Positions 1 to 9,719 of a DNA stretch of 64,000 nucleotides are shown piece by piece (positions within the stretch are counted from its first letter, which is position 1; every line of letters begins with the position of its first letter). The stretch is from Thalassoglobus polymorphus. Its GTDB lineage: Bacteria > Planctomycetota > Planctomycetia > Planctomycetales > Planctomycetaceae. Under the pieces are notes generated by a model. That model worked only from the letters and a program-made list of their open reading frames with translations, was not told the origin of the DNA and searched no databases. Both the position numbers and the translations under genes were made by a program. The stretch lies in contig NZ_CP036267.1 in NCBI RefSeq assembly GCF_007744255.1, positions 806,001 to 870,000 on the forward strand, in the 5' to 3' direction.

Positions 1-613
1 GTCGAGCGATATCTTCCAGAGAAATCCAGCTCCAGTATTGTTTTCCATCTCCCATGATTCCGCCGACGCACAACTTGAAGGGAGTGAGCATCGCCTGGAG
101 TGCTCCCCCATCTTTCGACAAAACAAGCCCTGTGCGGACGTGAACTGTGCGGATGCCAGCATCACGTGCCGGCTTGGCTGCGAGTTCCCAATCTTTGCAG
201 ACTTCTGGAAGAAAACCGGTTCCAGCCGCTGAGGATTCGGTCAGAACATCATCTCCACGGTCACCGTAAAAGCCGATTGCCGAAGCGACAATCATCGCTT
301 GTGGAGTATCGTCCATGTTGGCGATTGTGCGGGCGAGTAAGTCCGTCGATTGAATTCGGCTCTCGCGGATGCGACGTTTTTTGGCCTCGGTCCAGCGGCC
401 TTCACCAATGTTTTCGCCCGCAAGATGAACGAGGACATCGCAACCTTTCAGCAACGATTCCTCCATCGATTCTGCAAGAGGGTCCCATTGAATTTCATTC
501 GCGTCAGCCGGTTCGCTCCGAGTCATTTTGATGACCTGATGACCGCTGTTTTCGAGCATTGGAACGAGCTTCTGTCCGAGAAGTCCGCTGGCACCTGTGA
601 TGTATATCTTCAT
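1..613 (-). CDS. TIGR01777-family NAD(P)-dependent epimerase, C-terminus cut off by window edge
   Basis: Reading the minus strand from the ATG at 613-611 gives an open frame of 204 codons that runs off the left edge. The protein starts MKIYITGASGLLGQKL, a Rossmann nucleotide-binding motif (TGASGLLG, residues 6-13), and continues with LVHLAGENIGEGRW and SAIGFYGDRGDDVLTE, which are hallmarks of the TIGR01777 (YfcH/SulA-like) branch of the extended SDR epimerases. Family members are about 300 residues, so roughly the last third is missing. Family substrates are mostly unknown; a sugar-nucleotide or cell-envelope role is only a guess. The start is preceded by a purine-rich stretch (AGAGGAAC). The gene points away from the next gene across a gap that holds a MITE-like element. 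Confidence 0.88.
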   Translation of the reverse strand, partial: MKIYITGASGLLGQKLVPMLENSGHQVIKMTRSEPADANEIQWDPLAESMEESLLKGCDVLVHLAGENIGEGRWTEAKKRRIRESRIQSTDLLARTIANMDDTPQAMIVASAIGFYGDRGDDVLTESSAAGTGFLPEVCKDWELAAKPARDAGIRTVHVRTGLVLSKDGGALQAMLTPFKLCVGGIMGDGKQYWSWISLEDIAR

Positions 614-776
614 TGTCTCTGTTCCTCTCGATTCCGATCTCTGAATCAGATGAACCGAAATTCTTTGCTGACGATAACATGCTTGTAAAACTCGCGAAGT
701 TCACTTGCGTAACTTCATTGACTGTTCGTCACACAATACAAGTATAGACTGAAATCAATCTCCGGCGACTCTGTTT

Positions 777-881
777 GGAGCATCTTTCGAATTGGTGTTC
801 AGGTTCTGGCTCGTGGCGAACAGCAGTTTTATTGATGAAACGCGTGATTCACGGTCACACGGTACAGCATACTGCTCTAAG
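777..881 (-). repeat. MITE-like family II element, full-length copy
   Basis: Read on the minus strand this copy begins CTTAGAGCAGTATGC and ends AATTCGAAAGATGCTCC, so its ends are inverted copies of one another (AGAGCA/TGCTC). Internal blocks ACCGTGTGACCGTGAA, ACGCGTTTC and CTGTTCGCCACGAGCC recur in the copies at 24221, 35300, 43189 and elsewhere. The remaining gap between the epimerase and the TPR lipoprotein (614-1036) shows a related decayed block near 690-735 and no gene. Confidence 0.6.
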
Positions 882-1036
882 AAGAAGTAGAGACCGAGAT
901 CCATATCTGGCGACTCTGTTTAAGGGTAATCACCATGGCGAGAGGGAAATAAGTGAACGACTTGTCAGTACCTCGCGACGTTTGTGCCGAAGTCCTGTGA
1001 GGTTTGCCATTCTTTCTTTGCTGCTCGCTGAAGAGC

Positions 1037-3763
1037 TTACGGGAGTGTCGTCGTCTGTTTTTCTCCCGGGACAATCGCAGGGAGCTGACCATAGGAGGAT
1101 GGATGCGGAGGGTTGTAGCTTCTTGAAGCTGGCTCGTTTTGGCTTGGGCGAGTCTCCTGATAGCCACTCTGGATGATCGGTTGCTGCTGGTAAGGATTTG
1201 TCTGATTCGACTGATTCAAAGATGAGTGGTAAGGAGGTGGTTCGATATAGTTCTGGTTCGAAGCTGCTGCCCCTGGTATCTGTTGTGTTCCACGATTTTC
1301 TCCGGAACTGCGATCCTGGACCTGTCCGTAGAAATTCTGATTGAGAGGCCGCTGAGCTGAGAAGTTTTGTTGTGACTGCGGCTGTGGCTGGTATTGCTGT
1401 TCTTGCTGTTGCTCTTGAAATTGCTGCTGCCCCTGTGGACGCTCAGGCTTGTTGTCTGAGGTTGTTTCGTAAGGGAGCATTCCACCATGTTCTGCAGGAG
1501 AGCGTAAGGCAGGGGCATTCGGAGCAGGCGTATGGAGGTTCATCTGCCGTTGGTTCCATGCTCCCTGCATCTGTTGGTTCAACTGCTGACTGGCAGGCAT
1601 TCTTTGTTGACCAAGTTGCTGCTCCATTTGCTGTTGCTGCCTTCTTTGTTGTTGAAGGAGCTGCTGCTGTTGTCCCGGCGTTTGATGATTTTGTTGCTGA
1701 AGATGCGCATCGTACCGAGAGGCTGTCCCGAATTGTTCCGGTCTGTTGGTGACTTCTGAAGTGGGAACTTGTTGTCCCATGGAGTTCACAGCTGGTCTGT
1801 CGAAAGCTTGCTGAAGATCGAGCGGAGCCATGTCGGTCGGGAGGACGCGGTTCGGTTGCGAGTAGCTGCTCCCGTTCCATCGTGAATTCGCTCCGGGCTG
1901 TTGCTGTGGAGCAGTTTGGTTCATTGTGGGGAACATCGATCCCGGTCCGAGACCCATTCCCATGCGGGCTGCTTCGAGGCTCGCTTCCTCAAATGCGTTT
2001 CGACTGCTTGGCTCTTTTGGTGAGTTGATGTTGTTTGGCGAAGGTTGGTGTCGGGGCGGGTTTTGATACTGGTTCGAGTGATTGAACTGCTCAGGATGAT
2101 TGTTGAATTGTTGCGCTGGATTACTGTACTGCTGCGACGGTTGCCGTAATGTTGCTGGGGCTCCCTCTGGATTTCCGTTGGGAGTTGCAGTGACGTTTCT
2201 TCGACCTGAATAAATTTGTGCGGAGGTCGATGGCGTTGCAACTGATTGGTCGTTGGTCGGATATTCGTATCCGAGATTACGCGTCTCATTCAGCTGTGCA
2301 GCAGAGTTTTGTGGGTGGTATCCGACCTGCTGTGCGCGGTTGGTCTGCGCGTTGTGTTGTTGCTCTGGTGTTGATGTACCGCTCCACGGTTTTTGCAGCG
2401 GGTCGTGGGAGGCGTTTTGTTGAGTGAGGTATTGAGATTGTGAGATCGGGCCTGCTGGAAAGCGGCTGTTCTCTGGAGGTTGTTGCGGATTGAAATCGGA
2501 ATTGACCGATTGCCCAGAAGAGATTTGAGGGAGTTGAGTGGGAGACTGTCGCACAACTTGTTGCTGTTGTCTCACCACTTGCTGTTGGTTGGGAAGGTTT
2601 GAGATTTCCCCTTCACGACCGATGAACAGAGCAGTTCCCTGCTGTCGGTTCCCGTTGCCTCCATAGGCCTGTCGTGAGGCACCAGACTGCTGCTGCTGGA
2701 AGTTTTGTGCGTATTGCTCTCTAGCGTTGAGCGGTTGGGGCGAGCGAGTTTGTTGTGATCCAAGCGAGGATCGTTCGATGGCTCCGGTGGAGCTGTTCAT
2801 CGAAATCGCTGAGCCCTGGTGGTTCTGGTATCGCTCACGATCAATCGCAGCCAATTCATCTTTGAGTCGTTGCTCAGGGTTGAGCTGACTGTGTGATTGG
2901 TGTTGCATGTCGGGGCGGATACTGGGCAGGCCGGAGAATTCTTCACGGGTCGGTTGTTGAACTCTGCTCATGGCAGCTCTGTTTTGCAACTCTGCGATGC
3001 TTGGTTGTTTCGGATTGGTTTCAGAGTTGACCTGCTGCTGTTGCTGCTGATGTCCAGGCATCAATTTCCCGAGAAGCGACTCTTCTTGTTTCTCTGGGGT
3101 CGGCTTGACCTGTTCACTGGCGAGTTGTCGCGCCGCTTCCGAACTCATGATCTTGCTGTAGGTGGCCTGTGCTTCACCCGGTCGGCCTTGAGCGGCATAG
3201 ACATCGCCTAAATGTTTGACGGCATCGGTATTGGTTGGATCGACCTGAGTCGATCGAAGAAGATATCGCTCACTTTCCGCGAGTCGATTTTGAAGGAGGT
3301 AGGAATAACCTAAGTTGCCGAGAATTTTGGAATCGCTGGGGGCTTGAGCCAATGCGTACTGATACTGTTTCTCAGCCTCTTTGAAGTTCTTTTCAAGATC
3401 AGCCACAACCGCCAATCCATGATGAGCTTCAACATTTTGTGTCGGCTGAAGTTCGAGAGACTTCTGGAAATGTTTTCGCGCTTTCGATATGTGACGATCA
3501 TCTTCGTCCTGATACCAGGCAATGATTTCCTGCTGCCCTAGCTTGATGCTCGCTTCAGCTTCCTGTTCAGTTCTTGCAGCTTTCTTTTTGACGTTTTCGA
3601 CAAATTTGCGTGAGTTCTCCTCGATCTCCTCTTCAGTCATCTCTGCCTTCGACGATTTCGAGCCGAAAGGGAGTGACTTCAGGGAGAATGAACTCGTGTC
3701 CGCTGTCCGACAGCCCATCGTCAGACAAAGTGAAAACAGAATGAGTCTGTTTGTCGGTTTCAT
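1037..3763 (-). CDS. TPR lipoprotein with a very long Gln/Asn/Pro-rich tail
   Basis: Start chosen at 3763, where GAGG sits 6 bases upstream and the protein begins with a lipoprotein signal peptide (MKPTNRLILFSLCLTMGC, Cys18 as lipidation site); the longer frame to 3778 adds only five residues. Residues about 80-200 are tetratricopeptide repeats (for example LGYSYLLQNRLAESERYLL and LGDVYAAQGRPGEAQATY), a protein-protein interaction fold. From about residue 225 to the end (908) the protein is low-complexity, dominated by Gln with Asn, Pro and Ser, including runs such as QQQQQQ. The fold of this tail cannot be guessed; it is probably disordered. It is likely a cell-envelope scaffold. It is divergent from the efflux genes, so no shared operon. 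Confidence 0.8.
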   Translation of the reverse strand: MKPTNRLILFSLCLTMGCRTADTSSFSLKSLPFGSKSSKAEMTEEEIEENSRKFVENVKKKAARTEQEAEASIKLGQQEIIAWYQDEDDRHISKARKHFQKSLELQPTQNVEAHHGLAVVADLEKNFKEAEKQYQYALAQAPSDSKILGNLGYSYLLQNRLAESERYLLRSTQVDPTNTDAVKHLGDVYAAQGRPGEAQATYSKIMSSEAARQLASEQVKPTPEKQEESLLGKLMPGHQQQQQQVNSETNPKQPSIAELQNRAAMSRVQQPTREEFSGLPSIRPDMQHQSHSQLNPEQRLKDELAAIDRERYQNHQGSAISMNSSTGAIERSSLGSQQTRSPQPLNAREQYAQNFQQQQSGASRQAYGGNGNRQQGTALFIGREGEISNLPNQQQVVRQQQQVVRQSPTQLPQISSGQSVNSDFNPQQPPENSRFPAGPISQSQYLTQQNASHDPLQKPWSGTSTPEQQHNAQTNRAQQVGYHPQNSAAQLNETRNLGYEYPTNDQSVATPSTSAQIYSGRRNVTATPNGNPEGAPATLRQPSQQYSNPAQQFNNHPEQFNHSNQYQNPPRHQPSPNNINSPKEPSSRNAFEEASLEAARMGMGLGPGSMFPTMNQTAPQQQPGANSRWNGSSYSQPNRVLPTDMAPLDLQQAFDRPAVNSMGQQVPTSEVTNRPEQFGTASRYDAHLQQQNHQTPGQQQQLLQQQRRQQQQMEQQLGQQRMPASQQLNQQMQGAWNQRQMNLHTPAPNAPALRSPAEHGGMLPYETTSDNKPERPQGQQQFQEQQQEQQYQPQPQSQQNFSAQRPLNQNFYGQVQDRSSGENRGTQQIPGAAASNQNYIEPPPYHSSLNQSNQTNPYQQQPIIQSGYQETRPSQNEPASRSYNPPHPSSYGQLPAIVPGEKQTTTLP

Positions 3764-4249
3764 AATCGACCTCGGCAATGCCGAATCGTGCCCTTACTCG
3801 ATCCCTGACCGATTTCTTCACACAGAAGCATCAGGCTGAGAATTGAGTAGTGATTTGAATTCTGGATGTGATTGTTTAGCCCGGAATGGGCGGGAGGGGA
3901 GGGACTCGCCGGGAATTGGCAAGTTGAGCCGCTGTTCTAGCGGATATTGGATAACGTGTCGAGACAAGTTTTGTGACGCCAGCGAGGGTCTTAATCTGTT
4001 GCATGGTAGTGGTTTACAGGGCGCTGCAGATTGATGCCTCGAGTTCTTTTTGGGTTGGATGATCGGCAATGTTCCGAATTTCCCCGAAGTATCAGTTTGT
4101 TCGAAGGCGTTCATTGTGAACTTGCGTTTTTACACAGACCATTCTCCCTTGGTGTTGATGGAGCCAGTAGAACCCGCTTTAATGTATTGAATTCCCCACT
4201 TGATGTTCCCCAAACATCATACCTATTCCCACCTTATGGAGACCTGCCC
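3764..4249. other. Divergent intergenic region
   Basis: 486 bases between the TPR lipoprotein (leftward) and the efflux adaptor (rightward). It must hold the promoters of both. The adaptor frame stays open upstream of 4250, but the upstream sequence lacks a signal peptide and a ribosome site, so I treat it as leader. No convincing operator or RNA structure was seen. Confidence 0.5.
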
Positions 4250-5551
4250 ATGGTTTTCCTGAACTGGTTCGGCCGTGTCCTATTCGGCTGCTGTGCAATC
4301 GCTGCCGCCTGGAGTGTGTGGTATGTGATTTATCTGCAATCTCATGCTGCAATTGCAGAGGGCGAGAAGCCAAAACCAGAACAGGTGATCGCTGTCGAAG
4401 TGGTCGCTGCTCAGCAGGACATGATTGAAGAACGCATTGAACTCGTCGGAAACTTGCTCCCCGTCGCTCAAACAGAAATTCGCTCTCGGGTGGATGGATA
4501 TATTGTCGAACTCCCTTTCGATGTTGGAGACCGCGTCTCCAGTTCTCAAACGCTTTGCCGTATTGATGACTCGGGTCAGCTGGAAGCACTCGATAAAGCG
4601 AAAGCAACTCTGAAAGCAGCGGAAGCTCAATTACGTGTTCAAGAGTCTCAGTACCGATTCACACAAAAAAGTGTTGAGCGGGAAGAGCGACTTGCCTCAC
4701 GAGGAGCTGGAACGGATGAGCAACTCGAGACCGCTTACTCGAACAACGAAATCGCTCTGGCCCAAGTCGAACTGGAACAGGCTCGCGTCGCTGAAGCGAA
4801 AGCAGATGTGAACGTTTTGGAAATCGGGCTGGAAGATTTTAGTCTCTCGACACCGATCTCTGGATATGTGGCTTCACGAATGGTCGATATCGGCGACTTG
4901 GCAAAGCCGGATGTCCCGTTGATGCAAATTGTTGATCTGGAGACGGTCAAGACGACCGTCAATATCATCGAAAAAGACTATCAGAAAGTCGCAGTCGGGC
5001 AGGCTGCGATGGTGACTGTCGATGCCTATCCTGAACGGACATTTGTTGGCGAGGTAAAACGTATCTCTCCAGTGCTGGATCAGGACACACGCACAGTTTC
5101 TGCTCAAATTGAAATCAAGAATCAGGATTCGTTATTGAAGCCGGGGATGTATGCGAGAGTCTCGCTGAATTCAGAAAAGGTTAAGTCGAGCGTGATTGTA
5201 CCATTGTCAGCGGTGTTGGAAATCAACGGGCGCCAGGCGGTTTATCTCGTCGACGCTGCTGGTAAGACTGAGTTACGGCAAGTTCGCCTCGGCTCCAGCG
5301 ATGGTTTGGTGACAGAAGTCTTGGAGGGGGTTGAAGCTGGCGAAAACGTCATTACGCTTGGGAATCGGCTCGTCAAGCCAGGGCAGCTGGTCAATGCAGA
5401 GCAACAGCAGCAGCCCTGGGGACTTGATGAACGAGCGCTTTCAAGTGGAATGGAACCGTCAGCGGCTCCAATCGGTGATCCTGCAGGTGATCTCGTCACA
5501 GATCCACCAATCGACCCAACTGCAGACAGTGCTCCACTGGCTGGTGAATAA
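4250..5551 (+). CDS. RND efflux periplasmic adaptor (membrane fusion protein, HlyD/AcrA-like)
   Basis: Start at 4250 is preceded by GGAGA at 4238-4242 and gives an N-terminal membrane anchor (about residues 5-28). The 433-residue protein follows the usual adaptor order: lipoyl-type half motif (SRVDGYIVELPFDVGDRV), alpha-helical hairpin rich in Ala/Glu/Gln (about 105-185), second lipoyl half (LSTPISGYVASRMVDIGD), beta-barrel (VTVDAYPERTFVGEVKRIS) and membrane-proximal domain. The adaptor links an inner-membrane RND pump to an outer-membrane channel; no TolC-like gene lies in the window. Only 14 bases separate it from the pump gene, so the two are an operon. Substrate cannot be read from the sequence. 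The tail after about residue 385 is Pro/Asp-rich and probably flexible. Confidence 0.92.
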   Translation: MVFLNWFGRVLFGCCAIAAAWSVWYVIYLQSHAAIAEGEKPKPEQVIAVEVVAAQQDMIEERIELVGNLLPVAQTEIRSRVDGYIVELPFDVGDRVSSSQTLCRIDDSGQLEALDKAKATLKAAEAQLRVQESQYRFTQKSVEREERLASRGAGTDEQLETAYSNNEIALAQVELEQARVAEAKADVNVLEIGLEDFSLSTPISGYVASRMVDIGDLAKPDVPLMQIVDLETVKTTVNIIEKDYQKVAVGQAAMVTVDAYPERTFVGEVKRISPVLDQDTRTVSAQIEIKNQDSLLKPGMYARVSLNSEKVKSSVIVPLSAVLEINGRQAVYLVDAAGKTELRQVRLGSSDGLVTEVLEGVEAGENVITLGNRLVKPGQLVNAEQQQQPWGLDERALSSGMEPSAAPIGDPAGDLVTDPPIDPTADSAPLAGE

Positions 5552-5565
5552 AAAGGAGGGGTGCT

Positions 5566-8500
5566 ATGAATCTTCCTCGTCTGGCGGTGCATCGTCCGGT
5601 GAGCACGATGATGGCAAGTATCATTGTCGCACTGCTCGGTTGGGTTTCGTTGACAGAACTTTCCGTCGACTTGATGCCTGATCTTGAGTTTCCGACAGTG
5701 ACTGTCACCACACTTTATCCGGGCGCCGGGCCGGAAGAAGTTGAGACGCTCATCACCAGACCGCTCGAACAGGTTTTGAGTTCGGTAAGCGGGTTTGAGC
5801 GTTTGACCAGCCGGAGCCTGGAGGGGAGCAGCAGTGTCCGCGTCCAGTTTAAGTGGGGAGCCGATTTGGATGTTGCCGTCGATGAAATGCGACAGGCGAT
5901 TGATAAAATTCGACAGGCATTTCCTGATGATGTCGAGATGCCGTACCTGCGTCGCTACGACGCCAACGGTTCGCCAATCATCTATTTAAGTCTGAACAGT
6001 GAACTGGAAGTGACAAAGCTGACTCAGTTTGCTGAGAGAGCGATTATTCCACGGTTAGAACGTCTCGATGGCGTGGCTCGTGTTGGCATGCGGGGAGAGG
6101 TCAAACGGGAAATTCATGTCGATATCGACCGTGCGAAACTGGAGTCACTCTCAATTGGTGTCGACCAGGTTGTTCAGGCACTTGAAGAAGGAAATGTCAG
6201 TAAGCCAGCTGGCGATTTCGAAGAAGGGCATCTGCATCGCCTCATTCGGAGTCGAAGTGAATTTCAAACATTGGATCAGATCCGGGACCTTGTCATTCAA
6301 CGGACTTCCGGAACGGTGATTCGCGTTAAAGATGTTGCGGAAGTGGTCGACAGTCACGAACGAATTACTCAACGGACACGTACGAACGGACGTGCGGGAG
6401 TGATGGTTTACGTGTTCAAACAGGCCGGTGCCAATACGATTCAAGTGAGCGACGACGTTCATAAAGCCGTTGCTGATTTGAATCTCGAACTTCGTAAAGC
6501 CGAGCTCATCATCCGGCTCGATAAGTCAGATTATATTCGCAATTCCATCTCGAATATGCAGTATTCAGCCGTGCTGGGAATGGGGCTGGCGATGCTGGTT
6601 CTGGTTCTCTTTTTGCGAAGCTTTCAGAGTACTCTGATCATCGGGATTTCCATGCCGCTTTCGGTCTTGGGAGCGTTTGTTCTGATTTACTTCTGGGGTT
6701 TTACTCTGAACATGGTCTCCTTTGGCGGTCTCGCTTTGGGGATCGGGATGCTTGTTGATAACTCCATTGTTGTGCTGGAAAGTATCTTTCGAAAACGGGA
6801 TGAAGGACTCCCTCGCAAGGAAGCTGCGATTGAAGGAACCAATGAAGTTGCCAGTGCGATTACAGCGAGTACCGTCACGACACTCATTGTCTTTCTCCCG
6901 TTGGCGTTTGTGCATGGGATGACTGGCGTCCTGCTTCATCAGTTGGCCTTCGTCGTCTGCGGGGCGATGATATGCTCTCTGTTTGTGAGTCTCACACTGA
7001 CGCCGACTCTTGCTGCTTATTTCCTGTCAGAGACAACCACATCTACAGAACCGGTAAGTCAGAGAAGTCGGGGCCGGAGAATTCTGCATCTGCTTGCAAT
7101 CCCTTCCAAGTGGTTGCATGCCTCCACGGAATTTGTTTTTCAGTTCATCGAACGCATCTACGAGAAGTTCCTCAATTTTGCTTTGAAGATTTATCCTGTG
7201 ACAGCCTCGCTGTTGCTGATTCTCTTTGCTGCGATTCTGGGGCTCGTCCCTCGTGTCGGAACGGACTTCCTTCCTAAGACCGATGATGGTCGAATTGGAA
7301 TTACGGGAGTGATGGCTCCCGGAATTCAAGTCGATACGCTGGATCGACAAACCAAGATCATGGAAGAAGTCGTTGCCTCTGCAATTCCAGAAACCCTCAC
7401 AAGCTCGGTCTTTATCGGTGATTCAGCTGATGACGGAGAAGATTGGAATGAAGCTCGGGTGATTCTGCAACTTGTCCCCCGGGACGAGCGGGAATCGAGT
7501 GCAGAGGAGATCCGTAAGCGGTTTATGGAACACCTGAAGCCAATCCCCGGGATGAATGTGAACGCTCGTGTCTATAGTGGGCTTCCGATGGCCCGGATGT
7601 TCAACAGCAACGGAGAAGATAACTTAGCGATACTCATTCGGGGGCATGATCGTACCACCGCGAATCAACTGGCTGATGCCGTGATGCAGGCAATGAGGAA
7701 CGTGACGGGGATTGTCAATGTTGAAAAACAGATGGACAAAGATCGTCCACAACTTATGACGCGAATTGATCGTGCTAAGGCGAGCCATCTTGGCATCACG
7801 GTGCAGACGATTACAGACACGCTCGAAACGACCTTTCGGGGAACTGAAGCGACCGTCTTCCGAGAAGATGGCGACGAATACAACGTCCTCGTTCGATTCA
7901 ATAAGGAGGACCGCTCCCGGCAAGCAGATCTCGATCAGGTTTCTGTCACAACAGACACAGGACGACTTGTGCCTCTGGGGAATCTTGTCTCGTTTCAGCT
8001 TGGGAACACGCCACTGGCAATCGACCGGTTGGACCGTCAACGTGTGATCATCATCTCGGCTTCAGCAGAAGGGCGTGACCTGGGGAGTGTCGTTAGAAAC
8101 CTTCGCGACGAAATTGCCAATGTTCCAGTCCCGGATGGATTTCAAGTCGATATCAGCGGCGACTGGGAAGAACAACAGAAAAGTTTCGTTCTGCTTACGA
8201 AGGGTTTTTTGCTCGCGGTTCTGTTGATGTATATGGTCATGGCTGCTCAGTTTGAATCACTCCGTGATCCACTTTTGATTCTGTTCACACTTCCTCTGGC
8301 CGCCATCGGAGTCATTCTGGTCTTCGTCTTCTGGGACACGACCCTCAATGTACAGTCGTTCATCGGACTGATTGTTCTCGCTGGTGTGGTCGTGAATAAT
8401 GCGATTGTCCTCATCGATTATGCCAACCAGTTACGTACTCGCCACCCGGAGCTTCCGGCATTGGAGATTATTCGCAGAGCCAGTACCCGGCGTTTTCGTC

Positions 8501-8751
8501 CGATTGTCATGACGACACTCACGACTGTGCTCGGCATGCTCCCTGTTGCCATGGGAACTGGCGAAGGAGGGGAGCTTCAGGCCCCGATGGCCCGTGTGGT
8601 GATCGGCGGTTTGCTCTCCGGTTCGGTAATCACTTTAATCGTTATTCCGTTAATCCTGCGTGTCACGATGAAAAAGGGAGAACCAACTGTCGAGGCAATA
8701 GAGCCATCGACGATGGTGCACGAGAAACCAAAAGCCCTTTCTGCAGTGTGA
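5566..8751 (+). CDS. RND-family efflux pump (AcrB/HAE1-like)
   Basis: 1061 residues, the usual RND length, starting behind a strong ribosome site (AAAAGGAGGG, 5551-5560). It has the two-fold RND plan: a first membrane helix, a large periplasmic loop, a helix bundle (about 325-475 including GLALGIGMLVDNSIVVLE), a second periplasmic loop and a second bundle (FIGLIVLAGVVVNNAIVLID). The TM4 signature has Asp followed by Asn (VDNSIV) where AcrB has two aspartates; this D-N form is common in divergent HAE1 and metal or lipid RND pumps. It uses proton motive force to export substrates with the adaptor encoded just upstream. Substrate is not determinable here. The stop codon lies inside a 15-bp tandem duplication. 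Confidence 0.93.
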   Translation: MNLPRLAVHRPVSTMMASIIVALLGWVSLTELSVDLMPDLEFPTVTVTTLYPGAGPEEVETLITRPLEQVLSSVSGFERLTSRSLEGSSSVRVQFKWGADLDVAVDEMRQAIDKIRQAFPDDVEMPYLRRYDANGSPIIYLSLNSELEVTKLTQFAERAIIPRLERLDGVARVGMRGEVKREIHVDIDRAKLESLSIGVDQVVQALEEGNVSKPAGDFEEGHLHRLIRSRSEFQTLDQIRDLVIQRTSGTVIRVKDVAEVVDSHERITQRTRTNGRAGVMVYVFKQAGANTIQVSDDVHKAVADLNLELRKAELIIRLDKSDYIRNSISNMQYSAVLGMGLAMLVLVLFLRSFQSTLIIGISMPLSVLGAFVLIYFWGFTLNMVSFGGLALGIGMLVDNSIVVLESIFRKRDEGLPRKEAAIEGTNEVASAITASTVTTLIVFLPLAFVHGMTGVLLHQLAFVVCGAMICSLFVSLTLTPTLAAYFLSETTTSTEPVSQRSRGRRILHLLAIPSKWLHASTEFVFQFIERIYEKFLNFALKIYPVTASLLLILFAAILGLVPRVGTDFLPKTDDGRIGITGVMAPGIQVDTLDRQTKIMEEVVASAIPETLTSSVFIGDSADDGEDWNEARVILQLVPRDERESSAEEIRKRFMEHLKPIPGMNVNARVYSGLPMARMFNSNGEDNLAILIRGHDRTTANQLADAVMQAMRNVTGIVNVEKQMDKDRPQLMTRIDRAKASHLGITVQTITDTLETTFRGTEATVFREDGDEYNVLVRFNKEDRSRQADLDQVSVTTDTGRLVPLGNLVSFQLGNTPLAIDRLDRQRVIIISASAEGRDLGSVVRNLRDEIANVPVPDGFQVDISGDWEEQQKSFVLLTKGFLLAVLLMYMVMAAQFESLRDPLLILFTLPLAAIGVILVFVFWDTTLNVQSFIGLIVLAGVVVNNAIVLIDYANQLRTRHPELPALEIIRRASTRRFRPIVMTTLTTVLGMLPVAMGTGEGGELQAPMARVVIGGLLSGSVITLIVIPLILRVTMKKGEPTVEAIEPSTMVHEKPKALSAV

Positions 8752-8775
8752 CTTACGTTAGTGTGACTTACGTTG
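8746..8775. repeat. 15-bp tandem duplication over the pump stop codon
   Basis: The unit GTGTGACTTACGTT(A/G) occurs twice in tandem, the first copy carrying the TGA stop of the RND pump gene (8749-8751). The rest of the gap to the ferredoxin gene (to 9060) holds no gene or hairpin I can support. Confidence 0.8.
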
Positions 8776-9060
8776 TTTTTTGCCAGCGCTTCGGTAAACT
8801 TGTCCCCTGAAACAGGCCGCAGAAGGTGTTTCTCGTCAATTTTATAAGACAGGCAGTTCAAAATGCTCTCAAGTGCGGGAATTGGTTCTGTCGAAAACGC
8901 AAAGCTGTGGCATGAACTGAGTTCCGACACTATTCTGTGAGGAACAGGATCACACGCCTCAACTTGCCTTTTGAGCCAGTTGCACTCACTTGGGGTCACC
9001 TTCGGTGAGTGCCGGACCTCGTATCAAACGTCGTGTATTTAATTCCAGGAAGATTCTGAG

Positions 9061-9681
9061 ATGACGATCTCGGTTGAAGAGTATTTCGCAACACGTAAAG
9101 ACGACCGCAAGAAAGAAACGCGGTATCTGAACGTGATCAACAAGGACTCCTGCACCAGCTGCCAATCCTGCGCGACTGTTTGTCCTGTCGATTGTATCTA
9201 TGAAGTTCCGAGCTCGATTCCTGGCCAAAGCTACCACCAGATCGATACATCTCGCTGTATTGGTTGCCAGATGTGCTACCGCTCGCCTAGTGATAGTTCC
9301 AGTGTTTACCAACTCACGATTTGTCCCTGGAATGCCATCGACATGCTTCACAATCCGAATGTGAAGCCGGCTGAACAGTCGAATTTCTTGCCATATTGGA
9401 AGGGATCTGAAGAGGATCTCCCTTGGCCGAAAATTGAAGAGTACGGCTACCAGCTCCGTCTGGATGGCGAAGTCTTCCTCCCGCTGGGGCGCGAAGACCT
9501 GATTGAGATCATGGACTGGTTCACAAAACCTGACTGGTTGTTCTCTGAAGATGGTGAGACGATCGCCATCGCATCAGTGACAAGCGGAGGCGAGAATAAA
9601 GTCTGCTACACAGCCTCTGAAGAAGGCCACGACCTGTTGGAGTGCATCTTCGACGACTGGCAGCGAATCTTCATGGACTGA
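9061..9681 (+). CDS. Ferredoxin-like 4Fe-4S protein with extra C-terminal domain
   Basis: 206 residues behind AGGAAG. The N-terminal half carries two cysteine clusters. The first is C31-x2-C34-x2-C37-x3-C41-P, with a further Cys at 45. The second is C66-x2-C69-x2-C72 followed by its fourth Cys (C88-P) after a 15-residue spacer instead of the usual three. That spacing implies a loop insertion around the second [4Fe-4S] cluster. The C-terminal 110 residues (LPYWKGSEEDLPWPKIEEYG onward) are not a domain I recognise and contain no Cys cluster. It is probably a soluble electron carrier; its partner is unknown and the neighbours do not suggest one. Confidence 0.75.
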   Translation: MTISVEEYFATRKDDRKKETRYLNVINKDSCTSCQSCATVCPVDCIYEVPSSIPGQSYHQIDTSRCIGCQMCYRSPSDSSSVYQLTICPWNAIDMLHNPNVKPAEQSNFLPYWKGSEEDLPWPKIEEYGYQLRLDGEVFLPLGREDLIEIMDWFTKPDWLFSEDGETIAIASVTSGGENKVCYTASEEGHDLLECIFDDWQRIFMD

Positions 9682-9719
9682 TTCCCCGCGAATCATTCAG
9701 GCTTGAGTGCCAGCGAATC

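Noticed and set aside
1372-1752. Plus-strand open frames opposite the Gln-rich lipoprotein
   Set aside because: They are complements of CAG/CAA-rich codons and give Val/Ala/Leu-rich low-complexity peptides with no start context.
8577-8999. Minus-strand frame overlapping the end of the pump gene
   Set aside because: It covers coding sequence of the pump and has no domain features.
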